DNA of 64,000 nucleotides from Rhizomys pruinosus (Eukaryota > Chordata > Mammalia > Rodentia > Spalacidae), in NCBI GenBank assembly GCA_009823505.1, contig VZQC01013826.1, positions 200,926 through 264,925 of the forward strand, written 5' to 3'. Shown one piece after another: positions 45,597-55,775 of this stretch. Within the stretch, counting starts at the first letter, position 1; every line of letters begins with the position of its first letter. A program made the translations under genes and the position numbers. Below the pieces are notes generated by a model, which ran no database searches, had not been told where the DNA came from, and saw only the letters and a list, made by a program, of their open reading frames with translations.

Positions 45597-48100
45597 CAAC
45601 TGCTCAGAGTGTCCTCCTTGTGTGACATGTAGATTGCTGGCTACCAGAGTAAAAGGAAGCTCTTTCTTTTGGGGTCTTTTTGTTTGTTCGTTTGCTCTTT
45701 TCTTTATATTGCTGTGAGCTGGCTGCTCCCCACAGTGGCCTCACGGGTCACTAAGGGATGTCCCCTGCTATGCTGCTGTCTTAGCCAGAATCCTGTTCTT
45801 GAAAGGAAGGCTCCCCCAGCGCCTCCTATCAGGTGAATGGAGATCCTGTTCCTGGCCTGTGGGGACAAAGAGTCTACAAGGCCAAGTACCCCTCCCAGTC
45901 AGTATCCCTCTCTGTCTGTTATTGCTCAGCTGCTTTTAGCCGCCTCCCTTTGACTTCTCAGCACAGGCTCTGAATCACAGGGGCCGCCTCCTAGTGGGTT
46001 ACAAGGCACCCGCTAAACAAACATCACGTTTGGCCCCAGGCCCATCTGGTTGTCAGGACAACTTGGGTAGCTTGAGTCTTGAGGGTATGCTATGCCTTCA
46101 TCCCAGCTGCCCAAGGTCCTTTGCCCCAGCCCTCTTTCCCAGGCTCTTTGAATAGGCTTACAGCATCCTGGTGCCACCCCACATTCACTGATCTTCATTG
46201 CAGAATAACTTTGTCTCAGACCAGCTACAAAGGAATAGATCAAGCCATTCTCAGAACCCCAGAGCCTCTCATCTCTCAAAGCCTTGCTCTGGCCTGCAAG
46301 GTCCCCCAGACTCTGTCTCCATTTCCTCGGTGATTTTAGCCCCACCACTCTGCCTTACCAACTCCTCCAGGCGCATGGGTCTTCTCAGTGCTCATGAGCA
46401 CCGAGCTCAGGTTCTTAGCACGTGCTACTTTGTGCTCTGCCCTCTGATTTCTGTAGGTCTCTCTCTGCCTCTTGTCCATTCCTCCAAGAGGCTGCCCATG
46501 ATGGGCCCCACCTTTTCCGCACTTTTATCCAGCTTATTGTTTCATATTGTAGACCTGATGGCTGGGGGCAGTGGTGGCAGTGGTGGTGGTTTACGGTCCA
46601 TCTGCTGACCCCGGTACCCTCAGCCAGCACCCCAGAGCAGGGCTCCACTGAGTTCCTCAGGTGCCCTTGGTGCAGGTTCAAAGTGTTCAAAGGAGAAAGA
46701 AGAGGCACCATTCTGTTTAAACAGACTGCAAGATAGAGGGGCCTATTTCTGGAACTTTTAGGGGAGGAAGCATTCTGTCCACTTAAAGACTCATGGCTAT
46801 TAGTTTGAGGTTAATATATGACCTTCCATGCTTCACATCTGGCATCTTTCAAAGAAGACAGGTCCAGCAAATATGCGTGGCATTCAGTGTGCCCTGGAGG
46901 CAAGCTGAGCAAGCCCCCAGGGAAAGATGCAGAGGACAGAAGGGCCTTTTCCTGTGTCCAGGGGTCCCCGTGCCTGTGACATGGATAGTGGGGACAGGAA
47001 GTCAGCCTGACACTGCTGACATAATGTTCCACAGAATGACAGTGTCATCTTCAGCTGAGATGACAGAATATACCTGCTCACTTAACACAAAGAAGAGAGG
47101 GTGACTGGTCCCTCAGAGGTGAAAGACAGATTCCTGAACACTTAGCATATGTATCCATGAGCTTATGACATAAAAGAGACACATCAACAGAGCAGTAAGA
47201 AGTAAAGGAGAGAGGATTGTGACCTGGTAGATGGGGGAATCTTTCAGTAAGCTAGACTCAATAATGGAAAGTGTGGAGCCTGGGATCCAAGGGGCAGTCC
47301 CTCTAAGACAGGATGCATTGGGACAACAACCACTCATAAAAACCACCAAAGGTTTTAGACTTACCACAAGCTTAACAGGGGGCCACACAGACTCTTAACT
47401 GCAAGCTGGGATCGTAGGCAGAAACAAGCAGCACATTCGTACTGAAAAACGTTCATCTTTCACCTTTGCCCCTTCCTCACCCACCATGTGACCTTGGATT
47501 ATTTTGGGGCCCTCTAGACAGAGAATGTAATGGCAATGAGACATAGTGCCTTCCCTGCATGATTATTTTAAGAACGTTAGGGGCATAGATTAGCTAGTCT
47601 GTGCCTACTGAACTTGGCAGGACATAGCAGACAAAGGGCATTCATAAACAGACAGCATTAGCAATCCACCTGTGGTTGAAAAGGATGGAGATTCATATCT
47701 CCTGCATCGATCAGACCTGAGAATCTGGGCTTTAGAGGGAGGTGGAGAACAAGAGCCATGGTCTGAAACAATCCAGCCTCCTTGCGGGCTGGGACAGAGC
47801 TAGGGGAAGGGCGCGTCCGCAGATGCAGAAGTCCTGTCTGCTTCTTCCCTGGGGACTCCGGACAACATGAGTGCAACAGAGGATGCCTGGGTGGGGAGAA
47901 TCTCCTCCGTGACAAGGCTGACCCTGCAGAAACAATGGAAGAGGGTGGTCCCAAACCCAAGCAGAGGCTGCCACCCAGAGGCCCCGGAAGGAATTCTCAG
48001 GACCCCTTTCATCTCTGCACGCCCTTGAACGCTGTCAATGACTCCCTCTCACCTCTCCTTCCCTCTGTCCTCACTGTAACCCACTGGCATCTTCCTCCAG
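45597..48100. other. Repeat-poor intron leading to the 85-nt exon
   Basis: 2.5 kb with no recognised mobile element. Contains a short (GGT)n patch (46566-46590). ORFs have no coding support until the exon at 48101. Confidence 0.45.
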
Positions 48101-48185
48101 GAATCTCAGAGAACACAGCCACACCCCCGATGCCTGACCTCCAGGAAGAGCGCCTGCGATCGCAGCTGGAGGAGGAAAAGAGCAG
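48101..48185 (+). CDS. KIF6: KIF6 coding exon (85 nt), distal stalk
   Basis: This is the next KIF6 exon. It completes the Gly codon begun at 28445 and reads ISENTATPPMPDLQEERL followed by RSQLEEEKS, close to human ISENMAVPLMPDQQEEKL and RSQLEEEK. The acceptor is CATCTTCCTCCAG and the donor is AGCAG|GTAGGC. It ends with two bases of an Arg codon, completed by the first base of the exon at 50150. The Pro-rich start looks like a short linker and the Glu/Arg-rich end starts a coiled coil. The preceding intron is 19.7 kb, in keeping with the very large introns of this gene. Confidence 0.95.
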
Positions 48186-48552
48186 GTAGGCTGCTTTATG
48201 CGCACGGTTCTGTGCTTGCTTTCCCCACATGTATTCTGACCTCACTCGCCTTGGGCCTCCAAGACTACTGGGGCCACTTAGGGCTGGAACTTCTCCTCAG
48301 CCATGGATGGGGGTGGGGGGTTGGGGGACGGACGGGGAGAGGTAGTCTGTGAGCCTGGCCTAGACCTGGGAAGGGCAGGTCGTGGAACAGAACAGCCTAG
48401 CTGCTGCTGCCACCTACAGGAACCAAAGCAAGCTTTTCTCTCGGCGCCGTTAACCAGCTTCCTTCAGGCATTTCCCGGGAAAGTGATTTTACTTACAGAA
48501 TGGGGAGCTTCAGGGAGCTCAGTTTATCCAGCCATTTGTGCACTCAACATAT

Positions 48553-48770
48553 TTTTAACTACTTTATTTTAGGTGTATGAGTGTATTGTCTACATGTGCA
48601 CTACATTGCACCTATGTTGTGCAGTGCCCGAGGAAGTCAGAAGACAACATCAGATCCCCAGGAACTGGAGTTACAGACTGTTGTTAGCCAGCAGGTGGAT
48701 GCTGGGAACCGAACCCCAGTCCTCTGCAAGAGCAGTCAGTGCTCGTACTGCTGAGCCATCTCTCCAGCCC
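48553..48770 (-). repeat. B2 SINE, antisense
   Basis: TTTTTAACTACTTTATTTTA … GGAACCGAACCCCAGTCCTC … GAGCCATCTCTCCAGCCC. Confidence 0.95.
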
Positions 48771-49074
48771 TCAACACATTTTCTAGCTTCTCTGTGCTGT
48801 GGCTGGGACCTGGGGGTCCTAAACAAGTCACTGTCCTGCCTCAAGTTACTGATGATGTCATTTCAAGACCCCCCCCCATCACACCACCACCCCTTTGCAC
48901 TGAGCTGACTTGGCACTCACCCTGAGCAACACCAGGACCCAGTGCTCCATGGCTTCGTAGTGCTGTGCTAGCTGTCATCTCCCATAATGCCCTGCTGTTC
49001 TCTGCCCCTTGATATCTTCCTCCTTGTCTACCTCCTCCTCTGTGTATTAATTGCTTCTCTCACAATAAAAAAAA

Positions 49075-49425
49075 AAAACCTGACAAAAACAACTTAAGGA
49101 AAGAAGGAAGGGTTTCTTTCTGCTCACAGTTTAAGGGTTCCATCCATCATAGCAAGATGCATGGGAGCAGGATCACGAGGCTGCCGGTCACACTGTATCT
49201 GTAGTCCGGAAGCAAAGGTGAATGCCTGTGCTTGCTTCCTCCTTTTGTTCAGTCCAGGATTCCAACCCCTGGAAGGGTGCTGCCTACATTCAGGGTGAAT
49301 CTTCCCTGCCCAATTAAACCTTTCTGGAAACACCTTCATAGACACACCCAGAGGTTTGTCCCCCAGGGAATTACAAACACCATCCGGCTGTTATCAGAAA
49401 GATTAACCCACAGTGCTTCTTCCTC
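49075..49425 (+). repeat. Rodent interspersed repeat related to 11138-11486
   Basis: TTTCTTTCTGCTCACAGTTT, CCATCATAGCAAGATGCATG, CATAGACACACCCAGAGGTT, AGATTAACC; diverged. Confidence 0.6.
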
Positions 49426-49456
49426 ATAGATGTTCAGTGAAAGGCAACTCCTGGGC

Positions 49457-49615
49457 CTGAAAAAAATGGCTCAGTTCCAGCACCCACATGGCAGCTAACA
49501 ACCATCCATAACTCCAGCTCTGGGAGGATCTGATGCCCTCTTTTGACCTCCAGGCACATTGCACACATGGGGAACATATAGGCCAAAACACTCATACACA
49601 TAAAAATAAATTTAA
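49457..49615 (+). repeat. B2 SINE, internally deleted
   Basis: AAATGGCTCAG joins directly to TTCCAGCACCCACATGGCAG, so about 50 bases of the tRNA-like region are missing. Confidence 0.9.
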
Positions 49616-49624
49616 AGAAAATTT

Positions 49625-49858
49625 AGGGGCTGGAGAGATGGCCTAGCGGTTAGGAGCGCCGACGCTCTCGCAGAGGACCCGGGTTCGATCCCCAGCACCC
49701 ACATGGCGGCCGAGAGCTGTCTGAAACTCCAATTCCAGGAGAACTCCAGTTCCAGGGGAATCCGAGACCCTCTTCTGACCTCCGCGGCATTGCACGACAC
49801 GGGTGCACAGACTTGCATGCAGACAGTACATTCATACACATACAGAAATAAATAAAAT
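49625..49858 (+). repeat. B2 SINE, young CpG-rich
   Basis: GGGGCTGGAGAGATGGCCTA, GGACCCGGGTTCGATCCCCA, CTCCGCGGCATTGCACGACA. Many CpGs intact, so recently inserted. An A-rich tail follows to 49910. Confidence 0.97.
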
Positions 49859-50149
49859 TAATAAAAAAATAATAAAATAAAAAAAATTAAAAAAAAAAAA
49901 AGAAAATTTAAAAGGCAGTTCTCATCCTTGGAAAAGATACCCCATGTGCCTACTGGACAAAAATTACCCCCTCTGCTTCTCTCTGATGGATTAGAAACCC
50001 CGGACCATGTCCTGGCCTTGGCAGGCTCCTCAGCACCAGGGCAGCTCTGCCAGACTTCTGAGGCACAGGGTCTATGCATTCACAGCTCTTCTGCTGGGCT
50101 GGAGACTTTCAGAATTCAGCACAGTGCCGCTTCTCTGACTCCACCCTAG

Positions 50150-50285
50150 GTATAAAACGATGTTCTCACGCCTGAAAGCCCTGAAGGTGGAGATTGAGCA
50201 CTTACAGCTGCTCATGGACAAAGCTAAGGTCAAGCTGCAGAAAGAATTTGAAGTCTGGTGGGCCGAGGAGACCACCAGCCTGCAG
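50150..50285 (+). CDS. KIF6: KIF6 coding exon (136 nt), coiled-coil segment
   Basis: This exon completes the Arg codon from the previous exon and adds 45 codons: YKTMFSRLKALKVEIEHLQL, LMDKAKVKLQKEFEVWWAEE, then TTSLQ. The human protein is nearly identical here, ending WWAEEATNLQ. Regularly spaced Leu, Ile and Val fit a heptad coiled coil that ends at the Trp-Trp pair. The acceptor is CTCCACCCTAG and the donor CTGCAG|GTATGC. The last 31 bases of the exon, with the donor and about 45 intron bases, are repeated twice more just downstream (see the repeat at 50255-50474). An open frame therefore runs 75 nt past the normal donor to a second donor. Downstream the frame is phase 0, matching the exon at 58851. 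Confidence 0.96.
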
Positions 50286-50474
50286 GTATGCTGTGGGGAC
50301 CAGGGGGCAGCTGGGGGGCTGTCATGTACCTGGTGGGCAGAGGAAGCCACTAGCCTGCAGGTACTCTGTGGGGACCAGGGGGCAATGGGGGGCTGTCATG
50401 TACCTGGTGGGCAGAGGAGGTACCAGCCTGCAGGTGTGGGGATCAGGGGGCAATGGGGGGCTGTCGGTTACCTC
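50255..50474 (+). repeat. 75-bp tandem triplication of a KIF6 exon end and donor
   Basis: Three head-to-tail units start at CTGGTGGG at 50255, 50330 and 50404. The first unit is the real last 31 bases of the KIF6 exon plus its donor and intron start. Units two and three keep the coding-like part, the CTGCAG|GT junction and the G-rich intron part (GGGGACCAGGGGGCA). Unit spacing is 75 and 74 bp. The duplicate junctions are CTGCAG|GTACTC (exon end 50360) and CTGCAG|GTGTGG (exon end 50433). The first keeps the reading frame without a stop; the second shifts it. Confidence 0.95.
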
Positions 50475-50622
50475 CTCAGGACTCTGAAGAGTCAGAGGAA
50501 GCCTATGTACTCTGGATCCTGGCACAAGAAGCAAGAGTTGACTTGAGTAACAGGAATTCATGGTCAAGGGTTTGTTACTTCCTGGCTCCAGAGCCTCAGG
50601 GAGCCACCAGCCCTGTGAGGGG

Positions 50623-50705
50623 CAGCTCCAGTGCAGTGGGCGGGGCTCCAGTGCGGTGGGCGGGGCTCCAGTGAGGTGGGCGGGGCTCCAGTGCAGTGGG
50701 CGGAC
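50623..50705 (+). repeat. 20-bp GC-box tandem repeat, about 4 copies
   Basis: The unit is GTGGGCGGGGCTCCAGTG plus two bases. Three copies contain a perfect GGGCGGGGC Sp1-type motif (50638, 50658, 50678). It lies about 340 bp into the intron after the 136-nt exon. The motif is only a sequence match; no promoter activity can be inferred. Confidence 0.85.
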
Positions 50706-51002
50706 TACTGTGGCTTTGTCCAAGATGCTGCAGGGATTTCCCATGCACTCACTCTCATCTTCGTTGCAGAGTCACCACTCCACTCATGCATGTTAGTCAC
50801 ACCTTAGGAAACAGAAAGAGGAAAGTAACACCATCATTCCACCTAGGGAGAACCAGCACTCACATTAGGGCATATTATCTCTGCATGTGCATCAATATGA
50901 GGTTTTTGTCCTTCTGAGGGGATTAGTTGTTTTAGGATTTTTTTGTAAGTTTGTGGGAAAGAGGTTGGTTGGTTAAGGGCTTTTTGGTTGTCTTGTCGGT
51001 GG

Positions 51003-51076
51003 TACCAAATGGAAGCCCAGAGCCTTGTGCATGCTAGACAAGTGTCCCACCACTGAGAACCTCAACAGCCCCTCCA
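51003..51076 (-). repeat. ID/B4-type SINE remnant, antisense
   Basis: GAGCCTTGTGCATGCTAGAC … CACCACTGAGAACCTCAAC. Confidence 0.65.
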
Positions 51077-51577
51077 TATGCCTCTATACATATAGAATTG
51101 TATTGGTCTTCAGATACCACAATTGTCCTTGATATTTTTTAGTTGTTTAGAATGACTACTTTTTCATTAGAAGGACTATTCTAACTCTATGTTGACACAT
51201 CCAACTGTTGCTATTATATTACGTGAATATATTTTAATCGATTTAACCAATCTGTTATATATTTCAGTAGTTTCTAGTCTTTGACTGAAAACACATTTGT
51301 AGATCATTTTTTGCTTATTTCCCAGACAAATCTCTAGAAAGTCTCTGTAATATTATGAAAGCTAAAATAACCTGCTGGGAATCATTACTAAGAACATCAG
51401 TTTCACATGTTCCCATGCAGACGGAAGTGAGGAAGTCACAACATCACATCACCTGTGACCATCAGAGCTCTTGGAGATGACTCCCAGGCGCATCCCTCAC
51501 TTTAAGGACAATGAAATTGAGAGACAGAAAAGATATTTGACTGAGGACGCTCAGCCAAGCCACAACCAACACATTAC
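51077..51577. other. Unannotated AT-rich intron
   Basis: No repeat or exon recognised; T-rich, possibly an old L2/L1 relic. Confidence 0.35.
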
Positions 51578-51675
51578 TGTTGGGCATGGAGGCATAACCT
51601 GTAATCCTAGCACTAAGAAGGGAAAGGCAAGAGGATCGTGAGTTCAAGACCAGCCTGGGCTACATATTAAACCCT
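51578..51675 (+). repeat. Old B1-like SINE fragment
   Basis: GGGCATGGAGGCATAACCTG … GTGAGTTCAAGACCAGCCTG. Confidence 0.75.
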
Positions 51676-51677
51676 TG

Positions 51678-52085
51678 TGTCTTAGTTTGCTTTCAGTTTC
51701 ATGATAAAACACTCTGACTGTAACATCTTGGGGAGGAAAGGGTTTACTCCATCTGAAACTCCCAAGTGATAGTCCATCCTTGAGAGAAGTCAGGCAGGAA
51801 CTCAGGGCAGGAACCAGAAACACAGACCACGGAGGAATGTTGCCTACTGGCCCGTTCCTCTGGCCTATGCTCAGCCTGCTTTCTTGTACAACCCAGAACC
51901 ACCTGCCCGGGGGGGGGGGTGTGGACGCGGGAGCACCTCGCCATGGTGGATGGGCCCTCCCACATCACTCAACAATCAAGAAAATAAATGCTTCACAGAC
52001 ATGACCACAGGCCAGTCTGATATGGGAATCCTCCAATTCGGGTTCTCTCTCTCCCCAGATATGTCAAGTTGACAACAGAAGCCAA
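51678..52085 (+). repeat. Rodent interspersed repeat 'X', plus orientation
   Basis: GTGTCTTAGTTTGCTTTCAG, CATCTTGGGGAGGAAAGGG, CATGGTGGATGGGCCCTCCC, CACAGGCCAGTCTGATATGG, TGTCAAGTTGACAACAGAAG. A pure G run interrupts it at about 51909. Confidence 0.78.
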
Positions 52086-52114
52086 CCTGATGCCCTGTTT
52101 TCAAAACAATTTTT

Positions 52115-52301
52115 TATTTATTTATTTTACATTTATTTTTTATTGATGTTTGGATGTTCATACTCATTTTTCCAATCAGTTCCGGCATATATCCCCTTCC
52201 CTTCCCCCACACCCCACCCTACCCATCGCAGATCGTCATTCTGCCGTAAGTTTTCTGAATCTTTTCTGCCTTTTTTGTTTTGTTTTGTTTTCTTTTTTTA
52301 A

Positions 52302-52332
<31 letters not shown>

Positions 52333-53606
52333 CTTCATGTAAAACCAATTTTGCAGGCAGTTGTGCCAAACCCACACAGCTCATGGGTCCACCATCCTGA
52401 AAGGGGGGGACTTGTATGTTCAAACAAGTTTGATCAAATGAGTGTCCAGTCATTATTGTTGTAGTTTCACCATAAACCCAATCGAGCCCTTACATTCTAC
52501 ACGCCCCCTCTTCTGCCGATTGTTCCCTAGGCTTAGACAAGGGGGGCACAGGTGACTGAGAAGCAAAACACACTCTACTTTCTCTGGAGCTGACTTTTGG
52601 GCTCTCTGGTCATTTCTGGCTGTTTTCTTTCATGGGCTGCCCGCTTGCCCAGGCATAACCTTCGTTCCTACTAATGAAGCACATTGCAATTAGATATTTA
52701 GGGTATTTAAACAGTATTACTATATAACCTTTCTATCCTACTCATGAAGCACACACAATAGCTATATGGGTATTTAAACAGTAACTAATTGTTATGGTCG
52801 GCTTTACTTTGGTATAGCACAGATGTTTGGATTGGTATGTTCATTTCATGATCTACATTTTTCTTCTGTCAAGTATGGCAGGGTCTTCCTGTGGTTTATA
52901 AAACATCTCCTAACATTAGATGAGGATCGTAAGTTTGACATCACGCCGTGGTTATTCCTCCAAAAAAAGGAGAGAGCCAATCGCCAATTAGATTTGGGGA
53001 TATACAGACATATGGCTTGCCACTGCTGCACCGTATTTCCAGGCAGATGCGGTGTAGATGGTGCTGACGGCGGACTTGCTTGACTCCACGAGACCTATAT
53101 TTGCTTTATTGGTTTAGTAGTCTTTGGTAACAATCTTGGCATCCCAGTGACCATCTGTATACTTGAAAGTGCGGTCTCAATACATTTTTTCCATGTTTGT
53201 ATCAGGTCAAGCTTACCTTCTAGGTTGCTGCAACGGTTTTAATACAAGAGAACTTTTAACCTCCCCCCCATAGAATAACGAGAAATAAGAGGATGATGAG
53301 GTTTCATTCTCCAGCTGTAGATTTGGAGCCAGCTGCATAGAAGTGTTCTCTTGTAGAATCAGTAAAACTGCCTTCTTTAATGACTAATGGACATCGCAAC
53401 TGTGAAAAGGATTATTTTCTATTCCGAACCAAATATAAATCTTAAGTCTCCTAAAGCTATGCACCAAAATATATCAATACAGGAGCTCTGACATCAACAA
53501 TGGATTATTCTACCAAGGAGATGTTGGCCAGGGGATCCAAGCCCCCACAAATGGTAAAGGCTCCTTGCCTCCTAACTGGGATATCTGCAGGAAGAGAGGC
53601 GATAAG
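52115..53606 (-). mobile_element. Long poly(A) retroposon 'family B', antisense, longer copy
   Basis: Starts ATTTATTTATTTTACATTTA (reversed tail) and shares with 26725-28088 the blocks GATCAAATGAGTGTCCAGT, TTGTAGTTTCACCAT, GATTGTTCC and CCTCCCCCCCATAGAA. It extends about 330 bp farther 5'. Flanked by TTCAAAACAATTTTT at 52100-52114 and 53616-53630 (perhaps extended by GCCCTG). No long frame on its own strand. A short + strand ORF (52823-53083) has no known match. Confidence 0.82.
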
Positions 53607-53648
53607 GCCCTGCTGTTCAAAACAATTTTTAAAATATTATGGAAATCA

Positions 53649-53861
53649 TGGCTGGAAAGATGGCTCAGTAGTTAACAGTACTGGCTGTTCTTGAAGAAGA
53701 CCTGGGTTTGATTCTCAGCACCCACACTGCAGCTAACAACTGTCCATAACTCCAGTTCCAGGGGATCTAAGACCCTCTCCTGGTATCTCACAGGACGGGT
53801 CCCTTTACATACATGCAGGCATGACATCACACTCATACACATAAAAATTTTTAAAGCTATT
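53649..53861 (+). repeat. B2 SINE in an L1
   Basis: GCTGGAAAGATGGCTCAGTA … CATAAAAATTTTTAAAG. An 18-bp perfect target-site duplication AAAATATTATGGAAATCA (53631-53648 and 53862-53879). Confidence 0.97.
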
Positions 53862-54232
53862 AAAATATTATGGAAATCAGCACGGTGGCTCTTCTAAAGA
53901 TTAAAACTAGAACTACGCTGTGACCCAGCTATACCACTCCTGTATAATACCTGAAGGAATCCAAGCACAACACAGACCACTTGCACATCTGTGTTTATTG
54001 CTGTACTGTCTACCAACATAGATGTCCATCAGCAGATCAGGAGATAGAGAAGATGTGGTTCTTACACACAGTGGAGCTTTATTTAGCCATTAAGCAGAAT
54101 GAAATCATGACATTTTCAGGAAGATAGACAGAACTGTAGAGAATGAGATTAAGCTCAATAAGCCAGACATGGAAAAGTAAACACTGCTAGTTCTTTTTCT
54201 CACATGTGCAACCTAGATTTAGATACGGTGTG

Positions 54233-54292
<60 letters not shown>

Positions 54293-54600
54293 AGGAGGAG
54301 GAAGAGGAGGAGGAAGAGGAAGAGGAAGAGGAGGAGGAAATGAAAGGGTGCTCTGTGGATGGAGGGAAAGGGACAAACATGAGGCAGTAAGAAGAGATGT
54401 TTTCATTAAATGAAAACAAAAGAGAGGCTATTAGGGAGGAGGACGAGCAGGAGTTGGGGAGACAAGAGAGGATAACAGATGTGAATGAGAGTGAACTACA
54501 GCAGTACACAGGGATCGGAATATGAGAAGAGAGGGCAATGGGTGCAGATGGGACTGAACTACAGCAGTGCACAGGGATTGGAATATGAGAAGGAAATCCA
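53862..54600 (+). mobile_element. L1 ORF2 end and 3' UTR fragment
   Basis: GGAAATCAGCACGGTGGCTC, GTGACCCAGCTATACCACTC, CCATCAGCAGATCAGGAGAT, GAGCTTTATTTAGCCATTAA, TAAGCCAGACATGGAAAAGT. Frames are broken. Microsatellites interrupt the 3' part. Confidence 0.85.
54232..54345. repeat. (TA)n-(GA)n-(GGA)n compound microsatellite
   Basis: About 13 TA units, about 15 GA units, then GGAGGAAGAGGA-type purine units, inside the L1 3' region. Confidence 0.97.
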
Positions 54601-54651
54601 TGGGTTTGTTTTTCTAATTAAACAAATTTATTTTCAAAAAAATCAATAAAT

Positions 54652-54855
54652 AAGGGCTAAAGAGATGATTCAGCAGTTAAGAGTAACGACTCAGTTCCCA
54701 GCACCTATATGGCAGCACACAACGGGCTATAACTCTAGTTCTAGAGGATCTGATACCCTCTTCTGGCCCCTGCAGGCACCAGGCATGCACACACTTACAT
54801 GCAAGCAAATACTCATATACATCAGATAAAATTAAATAATTATTTTTAAGAGATA
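54652..54855 (+). repeat. B2 SINE, partly deleted
   Basis: AGGGCTAAAGAGATGATTCA … CAGTTCCCAGCACCTATATG … GCACCAGGCATGCACACAC. Confidence 0.9.
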
Positions 54856-54863
54856 GGCTGCAT

Positions 54864-55003
54864 GTGGTGGCACTCACCTTTCATTCTAGTGCTGGGAAGG
54901 CAGAGGCAGGTGGATCTTTGTGAGTTCAAGGCCAGTCTACCCTATATAGTGAGTTCCATGTTAGTCAGGGCTACATAGTGAGTCCCTGTCTCAAAAAACT
55001 TTA
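54864..55003 (+). repeat. B1 SINE
   Basis: GGCTGCATGTGGTGGCACTC … GTCCCTGTCTCAAAAAACTT. Confidence 0.94.
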
Positions 55004-55009
55004 AAAACA

Positions 55010-55155
55010 GCCAGGTGTGGTGGCACATGCCTTAATCCCAGCACTCTGAAGGTAGAGACAGGTGGATCTTTGTGAATTCAAGGGCATCCTGGTCTACATA
55101 TTGTCCAGGCAAGCAGGGCTACAGGGAGACCCTGTCCCCCAAAAAAAGACCAAAA
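55010..55155 (+). repeat. B1 SINE
   Basis: CAGCCAGGTGTGGTGGCACA … CCCTGTCCCCCAAAAAAAGA; adjacent to another sense B1. Confidence 0.95.
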
Positions 55156-55184
55156 AAATTTTTAATGAAAGCAATAAATAGAGA

Positions 55185-55309
55185 CTGGTGAGATTGCTCA
55201 ATGGGTACAATGCTTCAGTCAAAGTTGATCACCTGAATTTGATCCCTTGGTTGAAAGGGAAAACGAACTCCCACAGATTGTCCCCTGACCTCTACAAACT
55301 TGCCGTGGG

Positions 55310-55346
<37 letters not shown>

Positions 55347-55370
55347 ACAAACAAAAATAAATAAATATAA
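55185..55370 (+). repeat. B3-type SINE with (CA)n
   Basis: GACTGGTGAGATTGCTCAAT … CTCCCACAGATTGTCCCCTG, then (CA)n at 55312-55344 and AATAAATAAA. Confidence 0.78.
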
Positions 55371-55521
55371 TTCACATATTACTTAGTAGCTCTGTGACAC
55401 TACAATCAAAAAAAATAAAATTACACGGGAAAATAAAACTAGGTTTAAATACATTTATCAAAATAATTTTAAAATAAAGCAATGACATCATTAACTATTA
55501 CTTTATAAATATATTAATTAG

Positions 55522-55775
55522 GGGCTGGAGAGATAGCCTAGCGGTTAAGAGCACCGACTGCTCTTGCAGATGACCTGGGTTTGATCCCCAGCACCCACAT
55601 GGCGGCTAAGAACCGTCTGTAACTCCAATTCCAGGAGAACTCCAGTTCCAGGGGAATCCGAGACCCTCTTCTGACCTCCACGGCATTGCATGACATGGGT
55701 GCACAAACGTACATGCAGACAGTACATTTATACACATACAAAAAAATAAATAAAATTTTTAAAAATTAAAAAAAA
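55522..55775 (+). repeat. B2 SINE, young
   Basis: GGGGCTGGAGAGATAGCCTA … GGCGGCTAAGAACCGTCTGT … GACAGTACATTTATACACAT. It shows the normal B2 sequence (CCGTCTGTAACTCC) at the position where the composite SINE switches to B1. Confidence 0.97.

Larger units (their letters stand above)
28446..48100 (+). other. KIF6: KIF6 intron, 19.7 kb
   Basis: This intron lies between the exons ending CTCTAG and starting GAATCTC. It begins GTGAGT and ends CCTCCAG. It contains three minisatellite or higher-order repeat blocks, one composite SINE and a few B1 and B2 copies, but far fewer SINEs than the flanking introns. Confidence 0.85.
48186..50149 (+). other. KIF6: KIF6 intron, 2.0 kb
   Basis: This short intron runs from GTAGGC to CACCCTAG. 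It carries one antisense B2, one old rodent repeat and two adjacent sense B2 copies. Confidence 0.9.

Noticed and set aside
50286..50546. Continuation of the KIF6 exon frame for 87 codons as a new C-terminus
   Set aside because: The frame beyond 50360 becomes non-homologous and the normal donor plus phase-matched next exon explain the gene; kept only as a splice-extension finding.
52823..53083. 86-aa ORF as remnant of a retroviral gene
   Set aside because: It is antisense to the inferred retroposon direction and shows no motif I recognise.
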